A DNA stretch of 38,872 bases from Pseudomonadota bacterium (GTDB taxonomy: Bacteria; Verrucomicrobiota; Verrucomicrobiia; Limisphaerales; SXTU01). Below are positions 25,101 through 32,958 of the stretch, piece after piece; position 1 is the first letter of the stretch; every line of letters begins with the position of its first letter. Made by a program: the position numbers and the translations under genes. The notes below the pieces were generated by a model. The model was not told where the DNA came from and ran no database searches. It worked only from the letters and a program-made list of their open reading frames with translations. The DNA is taken from the NCBI GenBank assembly GCA_009924135.1, contig RFSE01000037.1, forward strand, positions 1-38,872. Direction: 5' to 3'.

Positions 25101-25863
25101 GCCGGAGAGCCTGCGCGCGGAACTGGCGGCGCAGCTCGGCGAGTCGGCGGAGGCGGGCCAACTGGCGGTGGTCGTCGCGGCTTTAACCAATGCGCCGACG
25201 CGGTTGCAGACGAAGCTGGGCGTCGCGCTCGTGAGCACGCCGGCCGGGGCCGAGCAGTTGCTCGCAGCGGTGGAGGCGGGCCGTGTCCCGGCCCGGGTGC
25301 TGCAAGACCGGACGCTGGCGGACCGGCTCGGGGCGAGTCCCGCACGGGCTGCGAAAGTGCGGCTGGCGGCGTTGGTGAAGAACCTGCCTCCGGCCGACGC
25401 GCAGTTGCAGAAGCAGATCGAGGCGCGGCGGGCCGGATTTGGGACGGCCCAGTCCAGTGCCGCACGCGGAGCCGAAGTGTTCACGAAGGCGTGCGCGGTG
25501 TGCCATCAGTTGGAAGGCAAGGGCGCGCTCGTCGGTCCGCAGCTCGATGGCATCGGAGGTCGCGGCCTGGAGCGGCTGCTCGAAGACATCCTTGATCCCA
25601 ACCGGAACGTGGACAAGGCGTTCCGCACGACGGTCTTTGTGCTCAAGGACGGCGAAAGCGTCAGCGGCCTCTTCCGTCGTGAAGAAGGCGCGACCCTCGT
25701 GTACGCGCTGGCCAACGGACAGGAGGCACGCGTGCCGAAGGCGGACGTGAAGGAGCGGCGCGAGACGGAAACGTCCCTGATGCCGGCGAATTTCATCGAA
25801 GCGCTGACAGCAGCGGAGCTGAACGACCTGCTGGCCTTCCTGCTCGGGCAGAAGGGGAAATGA
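22171..25863 (+). CDS. PVC-type membrane-bound dehydrogenase with HEAT-like repeats and C-terminal cytochrome c
   Basis: A 1230-residue periplasmic protein of a family characteristic of Planctomycetes and Verrucomicrobia. A signal peptide (1-21) precedes a dehydrogenase/NHL-like propeller (about 45-440; motifs LWITESREYP, DTDGDGIADK, YATHGFNN, NPFGLCFDP). The middle (about 450-800) is helical and HEAT-like, followed by a beta region and more helical repeats. The C-terminal heme c domain has CAVCH at 1108-1112, then a conserved LEDILDPN and a distal Met in SLMPANF, which may be the sixth ligand. Such proteins probably oxidise sugars or similar compounds and pass electrons to heme. Odd: residues 131-168 include an insertion encoded by a palindromic repeat. 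No partner oxidoreductase is adjacent. Confidence 0.93.
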   Translation: MKYLLVSLCLLAAFAATPLRAAPAKDIFAENVRTTEPLSPEEEREKFHLPPGFKIQLVAAEPDLRKPMNMAFDSVGRLWITESREYPFAATNDATARDTIRIFSEFDENGRAGKVTTFATNLNIPIGLYPFRSPRSSQREEAPTDPKLQAPNSKPNQSLLPSAATGLTWKCVVWSIPNIYLLEDTDGDGIADKKTLLYGPFDTTRDTHGNQASFRRGADGWIYATHGFNNQSRVRGRDGHEIFLPSGNIYRFKLDGSRIEHWTHGQVNPFGLCFDPLGNLYSADCHSSPIYQLLRGACYPSFGRPHDGLGFGPTTIQHSHGSTAIAGIVYISDPAWPAEYQNNIFIGNVMTSRINRDQITFTGSTSKGKEMPDFLSTDDPWFRPVDIQYGPDGALWVADFYNRIIGHYEVPLLHPGRDRERGRLWRIVPPAGAEVKKIKLFSGEPASAPEQAITHRDAMLNEFLMSNPTRRALAREELALLPEVTKDGLIKQAAQGGWHFRQQDSREGLITSCLWLLQRAGQLTDQTLLGALTDRDEEVRVHAARILTERGVNAAALSVRPGTSAPGNGVTVELLTTARHALADSSAFVQRAAADALGANPHSDNLTPLLALQQRVPAEDPHLAHVIRLALREQLRQPGAFAKLTAQPHSAANSRAFATVAGSVTNAEAATFLLKHVQTHTEPADVLARYITHAARYAPDAELGTVATLSKKQFTADLDTQAALFKSLQEGLASRGGTLSPELHAWGAELAGQLLAAAPPQATWTYAPLNPEKPGRNPFAFEERSCADGQKARLMSSLPLGETLTGILRSPAFVLPKQLSFYLCGHDGMPQQPAGKKNFVRLRAVGGDTTLREATVPRNDTAQKITWDLADLAGQRAFIEVTDGDDGKAYAWLAFGRFAPALPELELQDTQGVGKRQLAGADLTRSLKLAALEPAVAKLFTEAKDAPVRAAAGRAWLALDGAAALPSAAAVIRDATQPESLRAELAAQLGESAEAGQLAVVVAALTNAPTRLQTKLGVALVSTPAGAEQLLAAVEAGRVPARVLQDRTLADRLGASPARAAKVRLAALVKNLPPADAQLQKQIEARRAGFGTAQSSAARGAEVFTKACAVCHQLEGKGALVGPQLDGIGGRGLERLLEDILDPNRNVDKAFRTTVFVLKDGESVSGLFRREEGATLVYALANGQEARVPKADVKERRETETSLMPANFIEALTAAELNDLLAFLLGQKGK
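22574..22663. repeat. GTAGCAGCC-type palindromic repeat, copy B, inside a coding region
   Basis: The left arm (22574-22597, GTAGCAGCCAACGTGAGGAG...) matches the reverse complement of the right arm (22640-22663) at 22 of 24 positions. CCAAATCAG precedes the right arm as in copy A (8982-9063). Its length is exactly 90 bp, so it adds 30 codons to the dehydrogenase gene without breaking the frame. Confidence 0.85.
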
Positions 25864-25916
25864 CGCTGGACACGTTTCCCGTTGACGCTGCCGCGCGGGT
25901 GTCTTGAACTTGGGCC

Positions 25917-27494
25917 ATGCAAACTACTCGTTCTGTCCGTCGTGCCTTTATTTCGGTCCGGCTCGCCGCCGTGGCCGCCTCCCTGTTTTCCCTCGTCGCC
26001 GGGCTGCGCGCCGAGGTGAGGTTGCCGGTGATCTTCTCCGACCACATGGTGCTCCAGCAGGGGCAGTCAGTCCCCGTGTGGGGCTGGGCCGACGAAGGCG
26101 AGCTGGTGATCGTGCAGTATCGCGATCAAGTGGTGCAGACCCACGCGAAGAACGGCAAATGGCAGGTGAAGCTCGCCGCGATGCCCGCGAGCGCGCGGCC
26201 GTTCAGCCTGCGCGTGCTGGGCAGCAACCAGATCGAGTTGAAGAATGTCGTCGTAGGCGAGGTGTGGGTGGCCAGCGGCCAGTCCAACATGCAATGGGCG
26301 CTCCGGCAGGCCACCAACGGCGAGGCCGCCGCTGCCGCCTCGGCGAACCCGAACTACCGCCTCTTCTACGTGCCGCGTGTGAAATCCACAACGCCCCTCG
26401 ACGACATCAAGGGCGAGTACAACAAGGCCAAGCCCGCGTGGGCGGTGGCCAGCCCGGAGAACACCCCGGATTTCTCGGCGGTCGCCTACTACTTCGGGCG
26501 CGATTTGCAGAAGGCCAAGGGCGTACCCGTGGGCATCATCCACACGAGCTGGGGCGGTTCACCGGCGGAAGTGTGGATGAGCGAACGCGTGCTGGCGGGT
26601 AATGCGGATTACAAGCAGTCCATCCTGGATGCATATCCGGCGGCGGTGAAGAACTTCGAGACCGCGAAGGCGCGTTACCTCGAGCAAGCGGCCAAGGCCA
26701 AGGCGGCGGGCACGCCGGCCCCGCGCCAGCCCTTTGAGCCGTGGCGCCCCACGGAGCTTTACAATTCCATGATCCATCCGCTCATCCCCTTCGCGATCAA
26801 GGGCGCCATCTGGTATCAAGGCGAATCCAACGCGGGCCGCGCGTGGCAGTATCGCACGCTCTTCGCGGACATGATCCGCAACTGGCGGCAGGACTGGGGC
26901 CAGGGCGACTTCACCTTCCTGACCGTGCAGCTCGCCCCGTTCACGAAAATTCTCCCCGAGCCGGCGGACAGCAACTGGGCGGAATTGCGCGAGGCCCAGA
27001 TCATCGCGAGCAAGCACGTCGGCCACGCCGGCACGGTGGTCATCACCGATGTGGGCGAGGAGAACGACATTCATCCGAAACAGAAGGAGCCGGTCGGTGG
27101 ACGCCTCGCGTTGCTGGCCCGCAAGCTGGCCTATGGCGAGAACATCGTGGCCAGCGGCCCGACGTTCAAGAGTGTGAGCTTCAGCAGCGGCAAGGCCACG
27201 GTGACCTTCAGCGATGCCGGCAAGGGCCTCGAGGCGCGGGGGGGCGAACTCAAGGGCTTCGCCCTCTGCGGCGCGGACGGCAAGTTCGTCTGGGCCACGG
27301 CCAAGATCGTCGGCACTGACAAGGTGGAGTTGACCAGCGCGGACGTGAAGCAGCCCACGGCGGTGCGGTTCGGCTGGGCGAACTTCCCGGTCGTCAACCT
27401 GTGGAACAAGGACGGCCTCCCGGCGCATCCGTTCCGCACGGACAACTTCCCGCTGACGACGATGCCGAAGCCGGCCGCCGCAGTGAAGAAGTGA
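25917..27494 (+). CDS. Sialate O-acetylesterase family protein
   Basis: A 525-residue protein with a signal peptide (about 1-32, ending LRA-E), so exported. The SGNH-type esterase signatures are present: the beta-domain start LPVIFSDHMVLQQGQSVPVWGW, the nucleophile motif GQSNM (Ser123), the block II motif GAIWYQGESNAGR (about 297-309) and the catalytic DIHPK pair near residue 383-387. It would remove O-acetyl groups from sialic acid or, more probably here, from plant or algal polysaccharides such as acetylated xylan. It follows the dehydrogenase gene by 53 bp on the same strand. Confidence 0.93.
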   Translation: MQTTRSVRRAFISVRLAAVAASLFSLVAGLRAEVRLPVIFSDHMVLQQGQSVPVWGWADEGELVIVQYRDQVVQTHAKNGKWQVKLAAMPASARPFSLRVLGSNQIELKNVVVGEVWVASGQSNMQWALRQATNGEAAAAASANPNYRLFYVPRVKSTTPLDDIKGEYNKAKPAWAVASPENTPDFSAVAYYFGRDLQKAKGVPVGIIHTSWGGSPAEVWMSERVLAGNADYKQSILDAYPAAVKNFETAKARYLEQAAKAKAAGTPAPRQPFEPWRPTELYNSMIHPLIPFAIKGAIWYQGESNAGRAWQYRTLFADMIRNWRQDWGQGDFTFLTVQLAPFTKILPEPADSNWAELREAQIIASKHVGHAGTVVITDVGEENDIHPKQKEPVGGRLALLARKLAYGENIVASGPTFKSVSFSSGKATVTFSDAGKGLEARGGELKGFALCGADGKFVWATAKIVGTDKVELTSADVKQPTAVRFGWANFPVVNLWNKDGLPAHPFRTDNFPLTTMPKPAAAVKK

Positions 27495-27557
27495 AGCCAG
27501 CCGGGCTGCGGGTTTTTCCCGAGCGACTTGGCTGATAGGGCCGCATAGAACTTCAGT

Positions 27558-28940
27558 GTGATTGCCAGCCGTCACCTTGATGTTTATCCGCGTCTCGGCG
27601 TATGGGCGGCCATCGGCCTTGCGCTGCTGTCCTTGCGCCTGCCGGCGGCCGAGATCCATGACGCCGTGCTGGCGCATGACATCCAGCGGGTACGGCAGCT
27701 GATCCTGAACAATGCGGAGGCCGTTAATGCCCGGAACGAGAAGGGCGACACTCCGCTTTACATCGCTGCCTTCCGGGGCTTCTCCCGGCAGATGGTTCCC
27801 ATGCTGCTCCAGATGGGTGCGGACCCCAACCCGGCCCCCAACTCCCGCAACGAGACCCCGCTCTCCATCGCCCGGGAGCTGGGCAAGAAGCAGACGGCCA
27901 TCCAGCTCCTGCAGGCCGGGGCCAAGGAAGACGACCTTTCGCTCGGAGCTGAGATCCGTTATCTCGCCCGGAAACACGAGGCGGCGGAACTGAACCTCAA
28001 GCTCACAGCCCATCCCCATCTCGTGGACGCCCGTAATTCCTACGGCCAGACCGCCTTGACGTTTCTCGTGGGGGATGAGAAGCCGGACACCATTACCCTG
28101 GACGTCCTGCTCAAGGCCCACGCCAACCCCAATGCGACCAACATCTATGGCGGGTCCCCCTTCTCGGTCGCGGTGGAAAACCAGGACCCGAACACCATCG
28201 CGCTATTGCTCAAGCATGGAGCCAGGGAAAATGCCATCTCCCGCTCCGCGCCCCTGCGTATCGCCGTGAGAAAAAACCTGCTACGCGAGGCCGAAGAAAT
28301 CGTGAAACAACATCCCGAAATGGTGCGGGCGCACGATGATTTGCTCCGCACCCCGTTGCACTTGGCGGCGGTGACCGCCGGCCGGCCGATGGTGGAACTG
28401 CTGCTCAAGCACGGAGCCGACGTGAACGCCGGTGACTTTGCGGAAAACCGCCCGCTCCACGCCACCACCACGTTCCCGGACAAGGCCGAAATCGTCCAGC
28501 TCCTGCTGGCCGCCAAGGCAAACCCCAACGTCCTCAACCGGCAGCTCAACACCCCGCTGCACAATGCCGCCCTGGCGGGCGCCCTGGACACCGTCAAGGC
28601 CCTGCTCCAGGCCGGCGCAAACTTGGGACTGGTGGACAACGTCGGTGAAACCGCCTTGCACCGTGCCGCCACGGGCGGTCACGTGGAAGTCATGAAACTG
28701 CTCCTCGGCGTGGGCATGGACCCCAATTGCCGCGACCGCCAAGGGCAAACAGCCCTGCACCAGGCCGCCGAACGCGGCCAGGTTGAAGCGGTGAAACTGC
28801 TGCTTGATCGCAAGGTCAACTTCACCTTCGTGGACGTTTCAGGCTCCACCGCGCTGGCCCTGGCGGAACGCCGCCAAGAGGGTAGCGGTAGCCGCCATGC
28901 GGCGGTCGTGAAGCTGTTGAAAGAAGCGGCGGGGAAGTAG
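27558..28940 (+). CDS. Secreted or periplasmic ankyrin-repeat protein
   Basis: A 460-residue protein with a GTG start and a probable signal peptide (hydrophobic 14-28, then PAAEIHD). The rest is about 10 ankyrin repeats (pattern TPLHxAAxxGxxxxVxLLLxxGAxxN); the last four are best preserved, and those at about 130-250 are degenerate. Ankyrin repeats bind proteins; no enzymatic domain is present. Its stop codon directly abuts the stop codon of the convergent SDR gene, with no spacer. Role unknown. Confidence 0.92.
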   Translation: MIASRHLDVYPRLGVWAAIGLALLSLRLPAAEIHDAVLAHDIQRVRQLILNNAEAVNARNEKGDTPLYIAAFRGFSRQMVPMLLQMGADPNPAPNSRNETPLSIARELGKKQTAIQLLQAGAKEDDLSLGAEIRYLARKHEAAELNLKLTAHPHLVDARNSYGQTALTFLVGDEKPDTITLDVLLKAHANPNATNIYGGSPFSVAVENQDPNTIALLLKHGARENAISRSAPLRIAVRKNLLREAEEIVKQHPEMVRAHDDLLRTPLHLAAVTAGRPMVELLLKHGADVNAGDFAENRPLHATTTFPDKAEIVQLLLAAKANPNVLNRQLNTPLHNAALAGALDTVKALLQAGANLGLVDNVGETALHRAATGGHVEVMKLLLGVGMDPNCRDRQGQTALHQAAERGQVEAVKLLLDRKVNFTFVDVSGSTALALAERRQEGSGSRHAAVVKLLKEAAGK

Positions 28941-29726
28941 TTACTTCGACACCGGGCGGCGGAAAACCTTGTGCACGGCCGCCTGGTCGGTGCATTTCAC
29001 CAGCAGTTCATCGATGCACACATGCGAGGGACGGCTGGCGCACCACACGAGGATTTCGGCGATGTCGTTGGCTGTCAGCGGCACGACGCCTTCATAGACC
29101 TTGTTCGAGCGCTGCTCGTCGCCCTTGAAACGGACCATCGAGAACTCCGTTTCCGCCATGCCGGGGTCGATGGTGCCCACGCGCACGCCGGTGCCGTTGA
29201 GTTCAAGGCGCAGCGAGCGGGTGATCATGATCTCCGCCGCCTTCACGCCGCAGTACACCGAGCCGCCCTCGTAGGCCTGCCGGCCGGCGACCGAGCCGAT
29301 GTTCAGGATGTAGCTGCCGGGGTTCTTCACCATGTAGGGCAGCACCGCGCGGGTGACACGCATCACGCCCAGCAGGTTCACCTGCACCATGGCTTCCCAG
29401 TCCTCGTCCTTGCCGTTGGCCACGGTGTCGATGCCGTGCGCGCCCCCGGCATTGTTGACGAGCACGTCAATATGCGGCGTCAGGGCCGGGATGCCTTCGG
29501 CAAACGCGTTCACGCTCTTCGTGTCGCTCACGTCGAGCTTGTGGTACACGGCGTTCGGCGCGCCCAGCTTCCGCGCCTCGGCGGCGACGGCTTCGAGCTT
29601 GTCGGTGCGCCGGGCGCCCAGGATGAGGTTGCAGCCTTCGGCGGCAAAAGCCCGCGCGGCGGCGGCCCCGAACCCGCTGGAAGCTCCGGTGATGAGAACC
29701 CACTTGTTGGCAAGACGTGATGGCAT
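28941..29726 (-). CDS. SDR family NADP-dependent oxidoreductase (YdfG-like)
   Basis: A 261-residue classical short-chain dehydrogenase. The cofactor motif TGASSGFG is at 13-20, with Arg39/Arg40 in GARR favouring NADP(H). NNAG (91-94), Ser145, Tyr158 and Lys162 (YCGVK) complete the active site, and PGMAETEF follows. The overall match is to 3-hydroxy acid dehydrogenase YdfG (serine/malonic semialdehyde reductase) proteins. Start is ATG at 29726; the TauE-like gene starts divergently. Confidence 0.92.
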   Translation of the reverse strand: MPSRLANKWVLITGASSGFGAAAARAFAAEGCNLILGARRTDKLEAVAAEARKLGAPNAVYHKLDVSDTKSVNAFAEGIPALTPHIDVLVNNAGGAHGIDTVANGKDEDWEAMVQVNLLGVMRVTRAVLPYMVKNPGSYILNIGSVAGRQAYEGGSVYCGVKAAEIMITRSLRLELNGTGVRVGTIDPGMAETEFSMVRFKGDEQRSNKVYEGVVPLTANDIAEILVWCASRPSHVCIDELLVKCTDQAAVHKVFRRPVSK

Positions 29727-29831
29727 AATAGGAATGTCGTTTAAGTGGGGGATGTTCTAACGGCCCGCCGCCCCGTCGCAAAGCAAAAAGCCCGGCTGGA
29801 CTTTCCGCCGCGCGGCTTCTACACGTCCCGC

Positions 29832-30665
29832 GTGCAAGATTGGTCCTCCATCCTGCTGGCGTCCGTGGCGGTGCTGTTTATCGGCATCGCCAAGGCGGGT
29901 TTTGGCGGTGGCCTGGGCATGCTCACCACGCCGTTGTGCGTGCTGGCGTTCAACCAGCTCGGCAAAAACTCCACCTACGCCATCGGCGTGCTGCTGCCCC
30001 TGCTCTGCGCGGGCGATGCCTTCTCGCTCTGGCACTACTGGGGCAAGTGGCGGAAGGAAAACCTGAAATTCCTGCTGCCGGGCGTCGTTGTCGGGATCGT
30101 TCTGGGCGTGAACCTCATCAGCTGGCTGGCGGCGCATCGCGAGGATTCCACGCGCATCATCAACCAGGTCATCGGCATCATCGCCGTGCTGTTTGTCATC
30201 TTTCAACTTACCCGCGAACACCTCTTCCGCGCGGAAGGGGCTTTCCAGCCCAACCACAAGCTCGGCATCCCCTGCGGCGTGAGCATGGGCGTCGTGTCCA
30301 CCTTTGCGCACGGCGCAGGCCCCTTGGGGGCGCTGTTTCTAGTGCCTCAACGGCTGCCCAAGGAAATCTTTGTCGGCTCCACCGTGCTGGTCTTCACCTG
30401 GGTGAACTGGCTGAAGATGCCGTTCTTCGTGATCGACCGCACGATGATCGACCTCCCGCTTTTCGTGGCGCACTCGATGGTGAACGCGGACACGCTGTCG
30501 ATGAGCCTGAAATTGTTCCCCCTCGTACCCGTGGGGGTTTCCATCGGGGTGTGGATGAACCGCCGCTTCTCGGAGAAGCGATTTATCCAGGTCGTGCTGG
30601 GCTTCCTGTTCCTCACGGGCCTGCAGCTCATCTTCAACTTCGACCTCGCCCGGCCCTTCCGCTGA
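29832..30665 (+). CDS. TauE/SafE family membrane permease
   Basis: From the GTG at 29832 the protein has 277 residues; an earlier in-frame GTG (29745) would add a basic, non-homologous 29 residues and is less likely. It has about eight membrane helices in two halves. The first half begins with AKAGFGGGLGMLTTP, the second with STFAHGAGPLGALFLVPQRLPKEIFVGSTVLVF, both typical of the TauE/SafE/DUF81 repeats. The family exports or imports sulfite, sulfonates or similar organic anions. No sulfur gene is adjacent, so the substrate is open. Confidence 0.88.
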   Translation: MQDWSSILLASVAVLFIGIAKAGFGGGLGMLTTPLCVLAFNQLGKNSTYAIGVLLPLLCAGDAFSLWHYWGKWRKENLKFLLPGVVVGIVLGVNLISWLAAHREDSTRIINQVIGIIAVLFVIFQLTREHLFRAEGAFQPNHKLGIPCGVSMGVVSTFAHGAGPLGALFLVPQRLPKEIFVGSTVLVFTWVNWLKMPFFVIDRTMIDLPLFVAHSMVNADTLSMSLKLFPLVPVGVSIGVWMNRRFSEKRFIQVVLGFLFLTGLQLIFNFDLARPFR

Positions 30666-30683
30666 GACCGTCGCCCCGGTGGC

Positions 30684-30702
30684 GGCAGGCATCCTGCCTG
30701 CC
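30684..30702. repeat. REP-like palindrome GGCAGGC...GCCTGCC
   Basis: GGCAGGCATCCTGCCTGCC forms a 7-bp stem with a 5-nt loop. It lies between the TauE-like stop and the GspE-like start, similar in pattern to the repeat arms at 11923. Confidence 0.55.
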
Positions 30703-30710
30703 GTAGAGCC

Positions 30711-31811
30711 GTGGCTTCCAGCCCGGCGGAACTGGCCGCCCGGTCATCCGGGGACTCGCAAGTTTTCCCACTCGTTGCGATGTCGATCTTGCCGCACCTC
30801 CAGACCGCCACCGACCGCAGCGCGCAGGTAAGTTTCCGGCTGGATGGCCTGCTCGCGCCGGTGCTCACGCTGCCCGCCGGTCTGGCCGAACGCGTTTTTG
30901 GCCGCATCAAATACCTCGCCCGTCTCCAGACCTGGCAGGACTCGCTGCCGCAGGATGGCCGGATCGAACACATGGAACTCGGGTCAAAGAACGATGTGCG
31001 CGTGGCGACTTACCCGACCGTCACCGGCGAAAAAATCGTTCTCCGGCTCTTCACCCAAACGACGCCGCCGGCGCTCGCCGAACTGGGCTTGCCTGCCGAG
31101 GTGCTCACCGAACTGGAACACTTCCTCCGCCAGCCCGCCGGCCTGCTGCTGCTCACCGGCCCGGCTGGCAGCGGCAAGACCACGACCATCTACGCCTGTC
31201 TGCGGGCGTTGCTCGCGCAGGGCGGACGCCACATCATCACGGTCGAGGACCCCGTCGAACAAATCCTCCCCGGCATCATGCAGACGGAGGTCAACGAAGC
31301 GCGCGGGCTCGGCTACGCGACCGCCGCGCGGCACTTGTTGCGCCAGGACCCGCAAGTCCTCGTGCTCGGCGAAATCCGCGACGAGGAGACCGCCGCCCTT
31401 GCTGTCCGCACCGCACTTACGGGCCATCAAGTCATCGCCACGCTGCACGCCGGCTCGTGTCGCGGCGTCTTCGAGCGATTGTTCGTGATGGTGCCAGATC
31501 GCTCGGCGGTCATCGCCGGGGTGTCGCTGGTGCTGAACCAACGCCTGCTCCGTCGCGTGTGCGCCGCCTGCGCCGGGGCGGGTTGCGAGCCGTGTCTGCG
31601 CACCGGTTATCGCGGCCGCCTGCCGGTGGCCGAATTCTTCCACCTCACTGATCCGCTTCGCACCGCGTTGCGCGAACCGGGACCAGGAGCCGTGGTCCCC
31701 TCCGGCAAAGACCTGAGCACCAGCGCCCTTGCGCTCGTGGCAGAAAAGCGTACAACCGAAGCAGAATTCCACCGCGCCATCGGGACATCACTCGTATCTA
31801 GCCACAGATGA
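30711..31811 (+). CDS. GspE/PilB-like secretion ATPase, short form
   Basis: The open frame begins at 30711; ATG at 30780 is an equally plausible start (343 residues). It is a type II secretion/type IV pilus assembly ATPase: Walker A GPAGSGKTT (150-158 from 30711), the Asp box TVEDPVEQ, Walker B QVLVLGEIRDEETA with the catalytic Glu, and the His box TGHQVIATLHAGS. The N1 domain is absent and N2 begins in its third strand (RLDGLL), so it is much shorter than usual GspE (500-570). The Cys metal motif is condensed: CAACAGAGCEPC, with 4 residues between the pairs instead of about 25. It heads an operon with two GspF-like genes, so it should power pseudopilus assembly. Confidence 0.88.
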   Translation: MASSPAELAARSSGDSQVFPLVAMSILPHLQTATDRSAQVSFRLDGLLAPVLTLPAGLAERVFGRIKYLARLQTWQDSLPQDGRIEHMELGSKNDVRVATYPTVTGEKIVLRLFTQTTPPALAELGLPAEVLTELEHFLRQPAGLLLLTGPAGSGKTTTIYACLRALLAQGGRHIITVEDPVEQILPGIMQTEVNEARGLGYATAARHLLRQDPQVLVLGEIRDEETAALAVRTALTGHQVIATLHAGSCRGVFERLFVMVPDRSAVIAGVSLVLNQRLLRRVCAACAGAGCEPCLRTGYRGRLPVAEFFHLTDPLRTALREPGPGAVVPSGKDLSTSALALVAEKRTTEAEFHRAIGTSLVSSHR

Positions 31812-31946
31812 ACACAGATGAAACACAGATTTGAAATTCATCAGGAAAGCAGGAAAGCCGGAAGGGAAATACCAGCGGACTTTGCCTGCCAGCCAGCCTT
31901 CTTGGTTATCTCGCCATCTGTGTTCCATCTGTGTGTATCTGTGGCT
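31800..31946. repeat. Inverted repeat with CACAGATGAA units
   Basis: Arm 31800-31830 (AGCCACAGATGAACACAG...) is complementary, with few mismatches, to 31916-31946 (ending ATCTGTGGCT). The first arm starts inside the last codons of the GspE-like gene and the second ends 14 bp before the next start, so it fills the gap between two operon genes. Confidence 0.8.
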
Positions 31947-31960
31947 CAACGCACCCCCCC

Positions 31961-32941
31961 ATGAGACTTGACGAATTCGCCTTCGTAAACCAGCAACTCG
32001 CGGGGATGCTCAAGAGCGGCCTGCCGCTGGAGGGCGCGCTGCGCCAGCTCTGCACGAGCCTGGACCACGGCGACCTCAAGACCGAACTGACCGCCCTCGA
32101 AGCCGATCTCGCCAAAGGCAGGCCGCTGCGCGATGCCCTGCCGCCGCGCCAGCTCCCGGAGTTTTACAAGCGCATGCTGCTCATCGGGGCGCAGGCCAAT
32201 GATATGCCGGGCGTGATCCTCATGCTCGCCGATCATTACGCCCGGCTCGACGCGCTCTGGGCCCGGCTCAAGGGCCTGATGGTGTATCCGTTCCTCCTGC
32301 TGCTTACGGCGGCGGCGGTTTCCGGGATTCTGGCGTTCGTACTGGACCAGGTAGTTGCCGGCGTGGGCAACAGTTCCTTTTGGAAGAATACCGCGAACCC
32401 GGCCGCCAACTGGCTTTTCCTCCGCTGGTTCCCCTTGTTTGTTCTCAGCCTTGCCGCGCTGGTATTGTTCGTCGTCATGACGGTGCCACGCCTTTGGCAG
32501 TCGGTCCGTTGGCGCGTGCCCGCTTTCCGTGAGGCGGCGTTGGCGCAACTGGCCGGTTCACTTGCGCTGCTCTTGAAACATGGCTGTTCGGTGCGTGAGG
32601 CACTGGAGTTTCTCCAGCAGAGCGAGGGGATTACTCCGCTGGCTCGCGAGTTATCGCGCTGGCTGGCAAAGCTTTCCCAGGGCGAAAGCCGGTTGAGCGA
32701 GGTGGTCGCCGGCAGCCCGTTCGTACCGCCGATGTTTGTGTGGCTGGCCGAACAGGATGACGAGAGTCTCGCACGCGGTTTCGGGCGCGTCTCGGAGTTG
32801 TTCCTCCTGCGTTCGCACCGGGCCCATGACCAGATGGTTTATGCCGCGTTGCCAACCGCCATTCTGGCATTGGGGTTCATCATCATCTGCCAGGTGCTCC
32901 CCGTCTGGCAGACGCTCAACTGGTGGATGTCGGCCGAGTAG
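31961..32941 (+). CDS. GspF/PilC-like inner-membrane platform protein, first copy
   Basis: From ATG at 31961 the protein has 326 residues. It has the T2SSF layout: a cytosolic helical domain starting FVNQQLAGMLKSGLPLEGALRQL, a membrane helix near residues 105-128, a second near 150-173, a second cytosolic helical domain (ALAQLAGSLALLLKHGCSVREAL) and a C-terminal membrane helix. Such proteins link the ATPase to pseudopilin insertion. An alternative start at 31931 would translate the arm of a repeat and is rejected. Stop and next start are 17 bp apart. Confidence 0.86.
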   Translation: MRLDEFAFVNQQLAGMLKSGLPLEGALRQLCTSLDHGDLKTELTALEADLAKGRPLRDALPPRQLPEFYKRMLLIGAQANDMPGVILMLADHYARLDALWARLKGLMVYPFLLLLTAAAVSGILAFVLDQVVAGVGNSSFWKNTANPAANWLFLRWFPLFVLSLAALVLFVVMTVPRLWQSVRWRVPAFREAALAQLAGSLALLLKHGCSVREALEFLQQSEGITPLARELSRWLAKLSQGESRLSEVVAGSPFVPPMFVWLAEQDDESLARGFGRVSELFLLRSHRAHDQMVYAALPTAILALGFIIICQVLPVWQTLNWWMSAE

Positions 32942-32958
32942 CCACCTCAGGATCACGC

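Noticed and set aside
27497-27525. Possible terminator after the sialate O-acetylesterase gene
   Set aside because: Only 4-bp stems (CAGC/GCTG and CGGG/CCCG) near a T5 run that sits in the loop; too weak to call.
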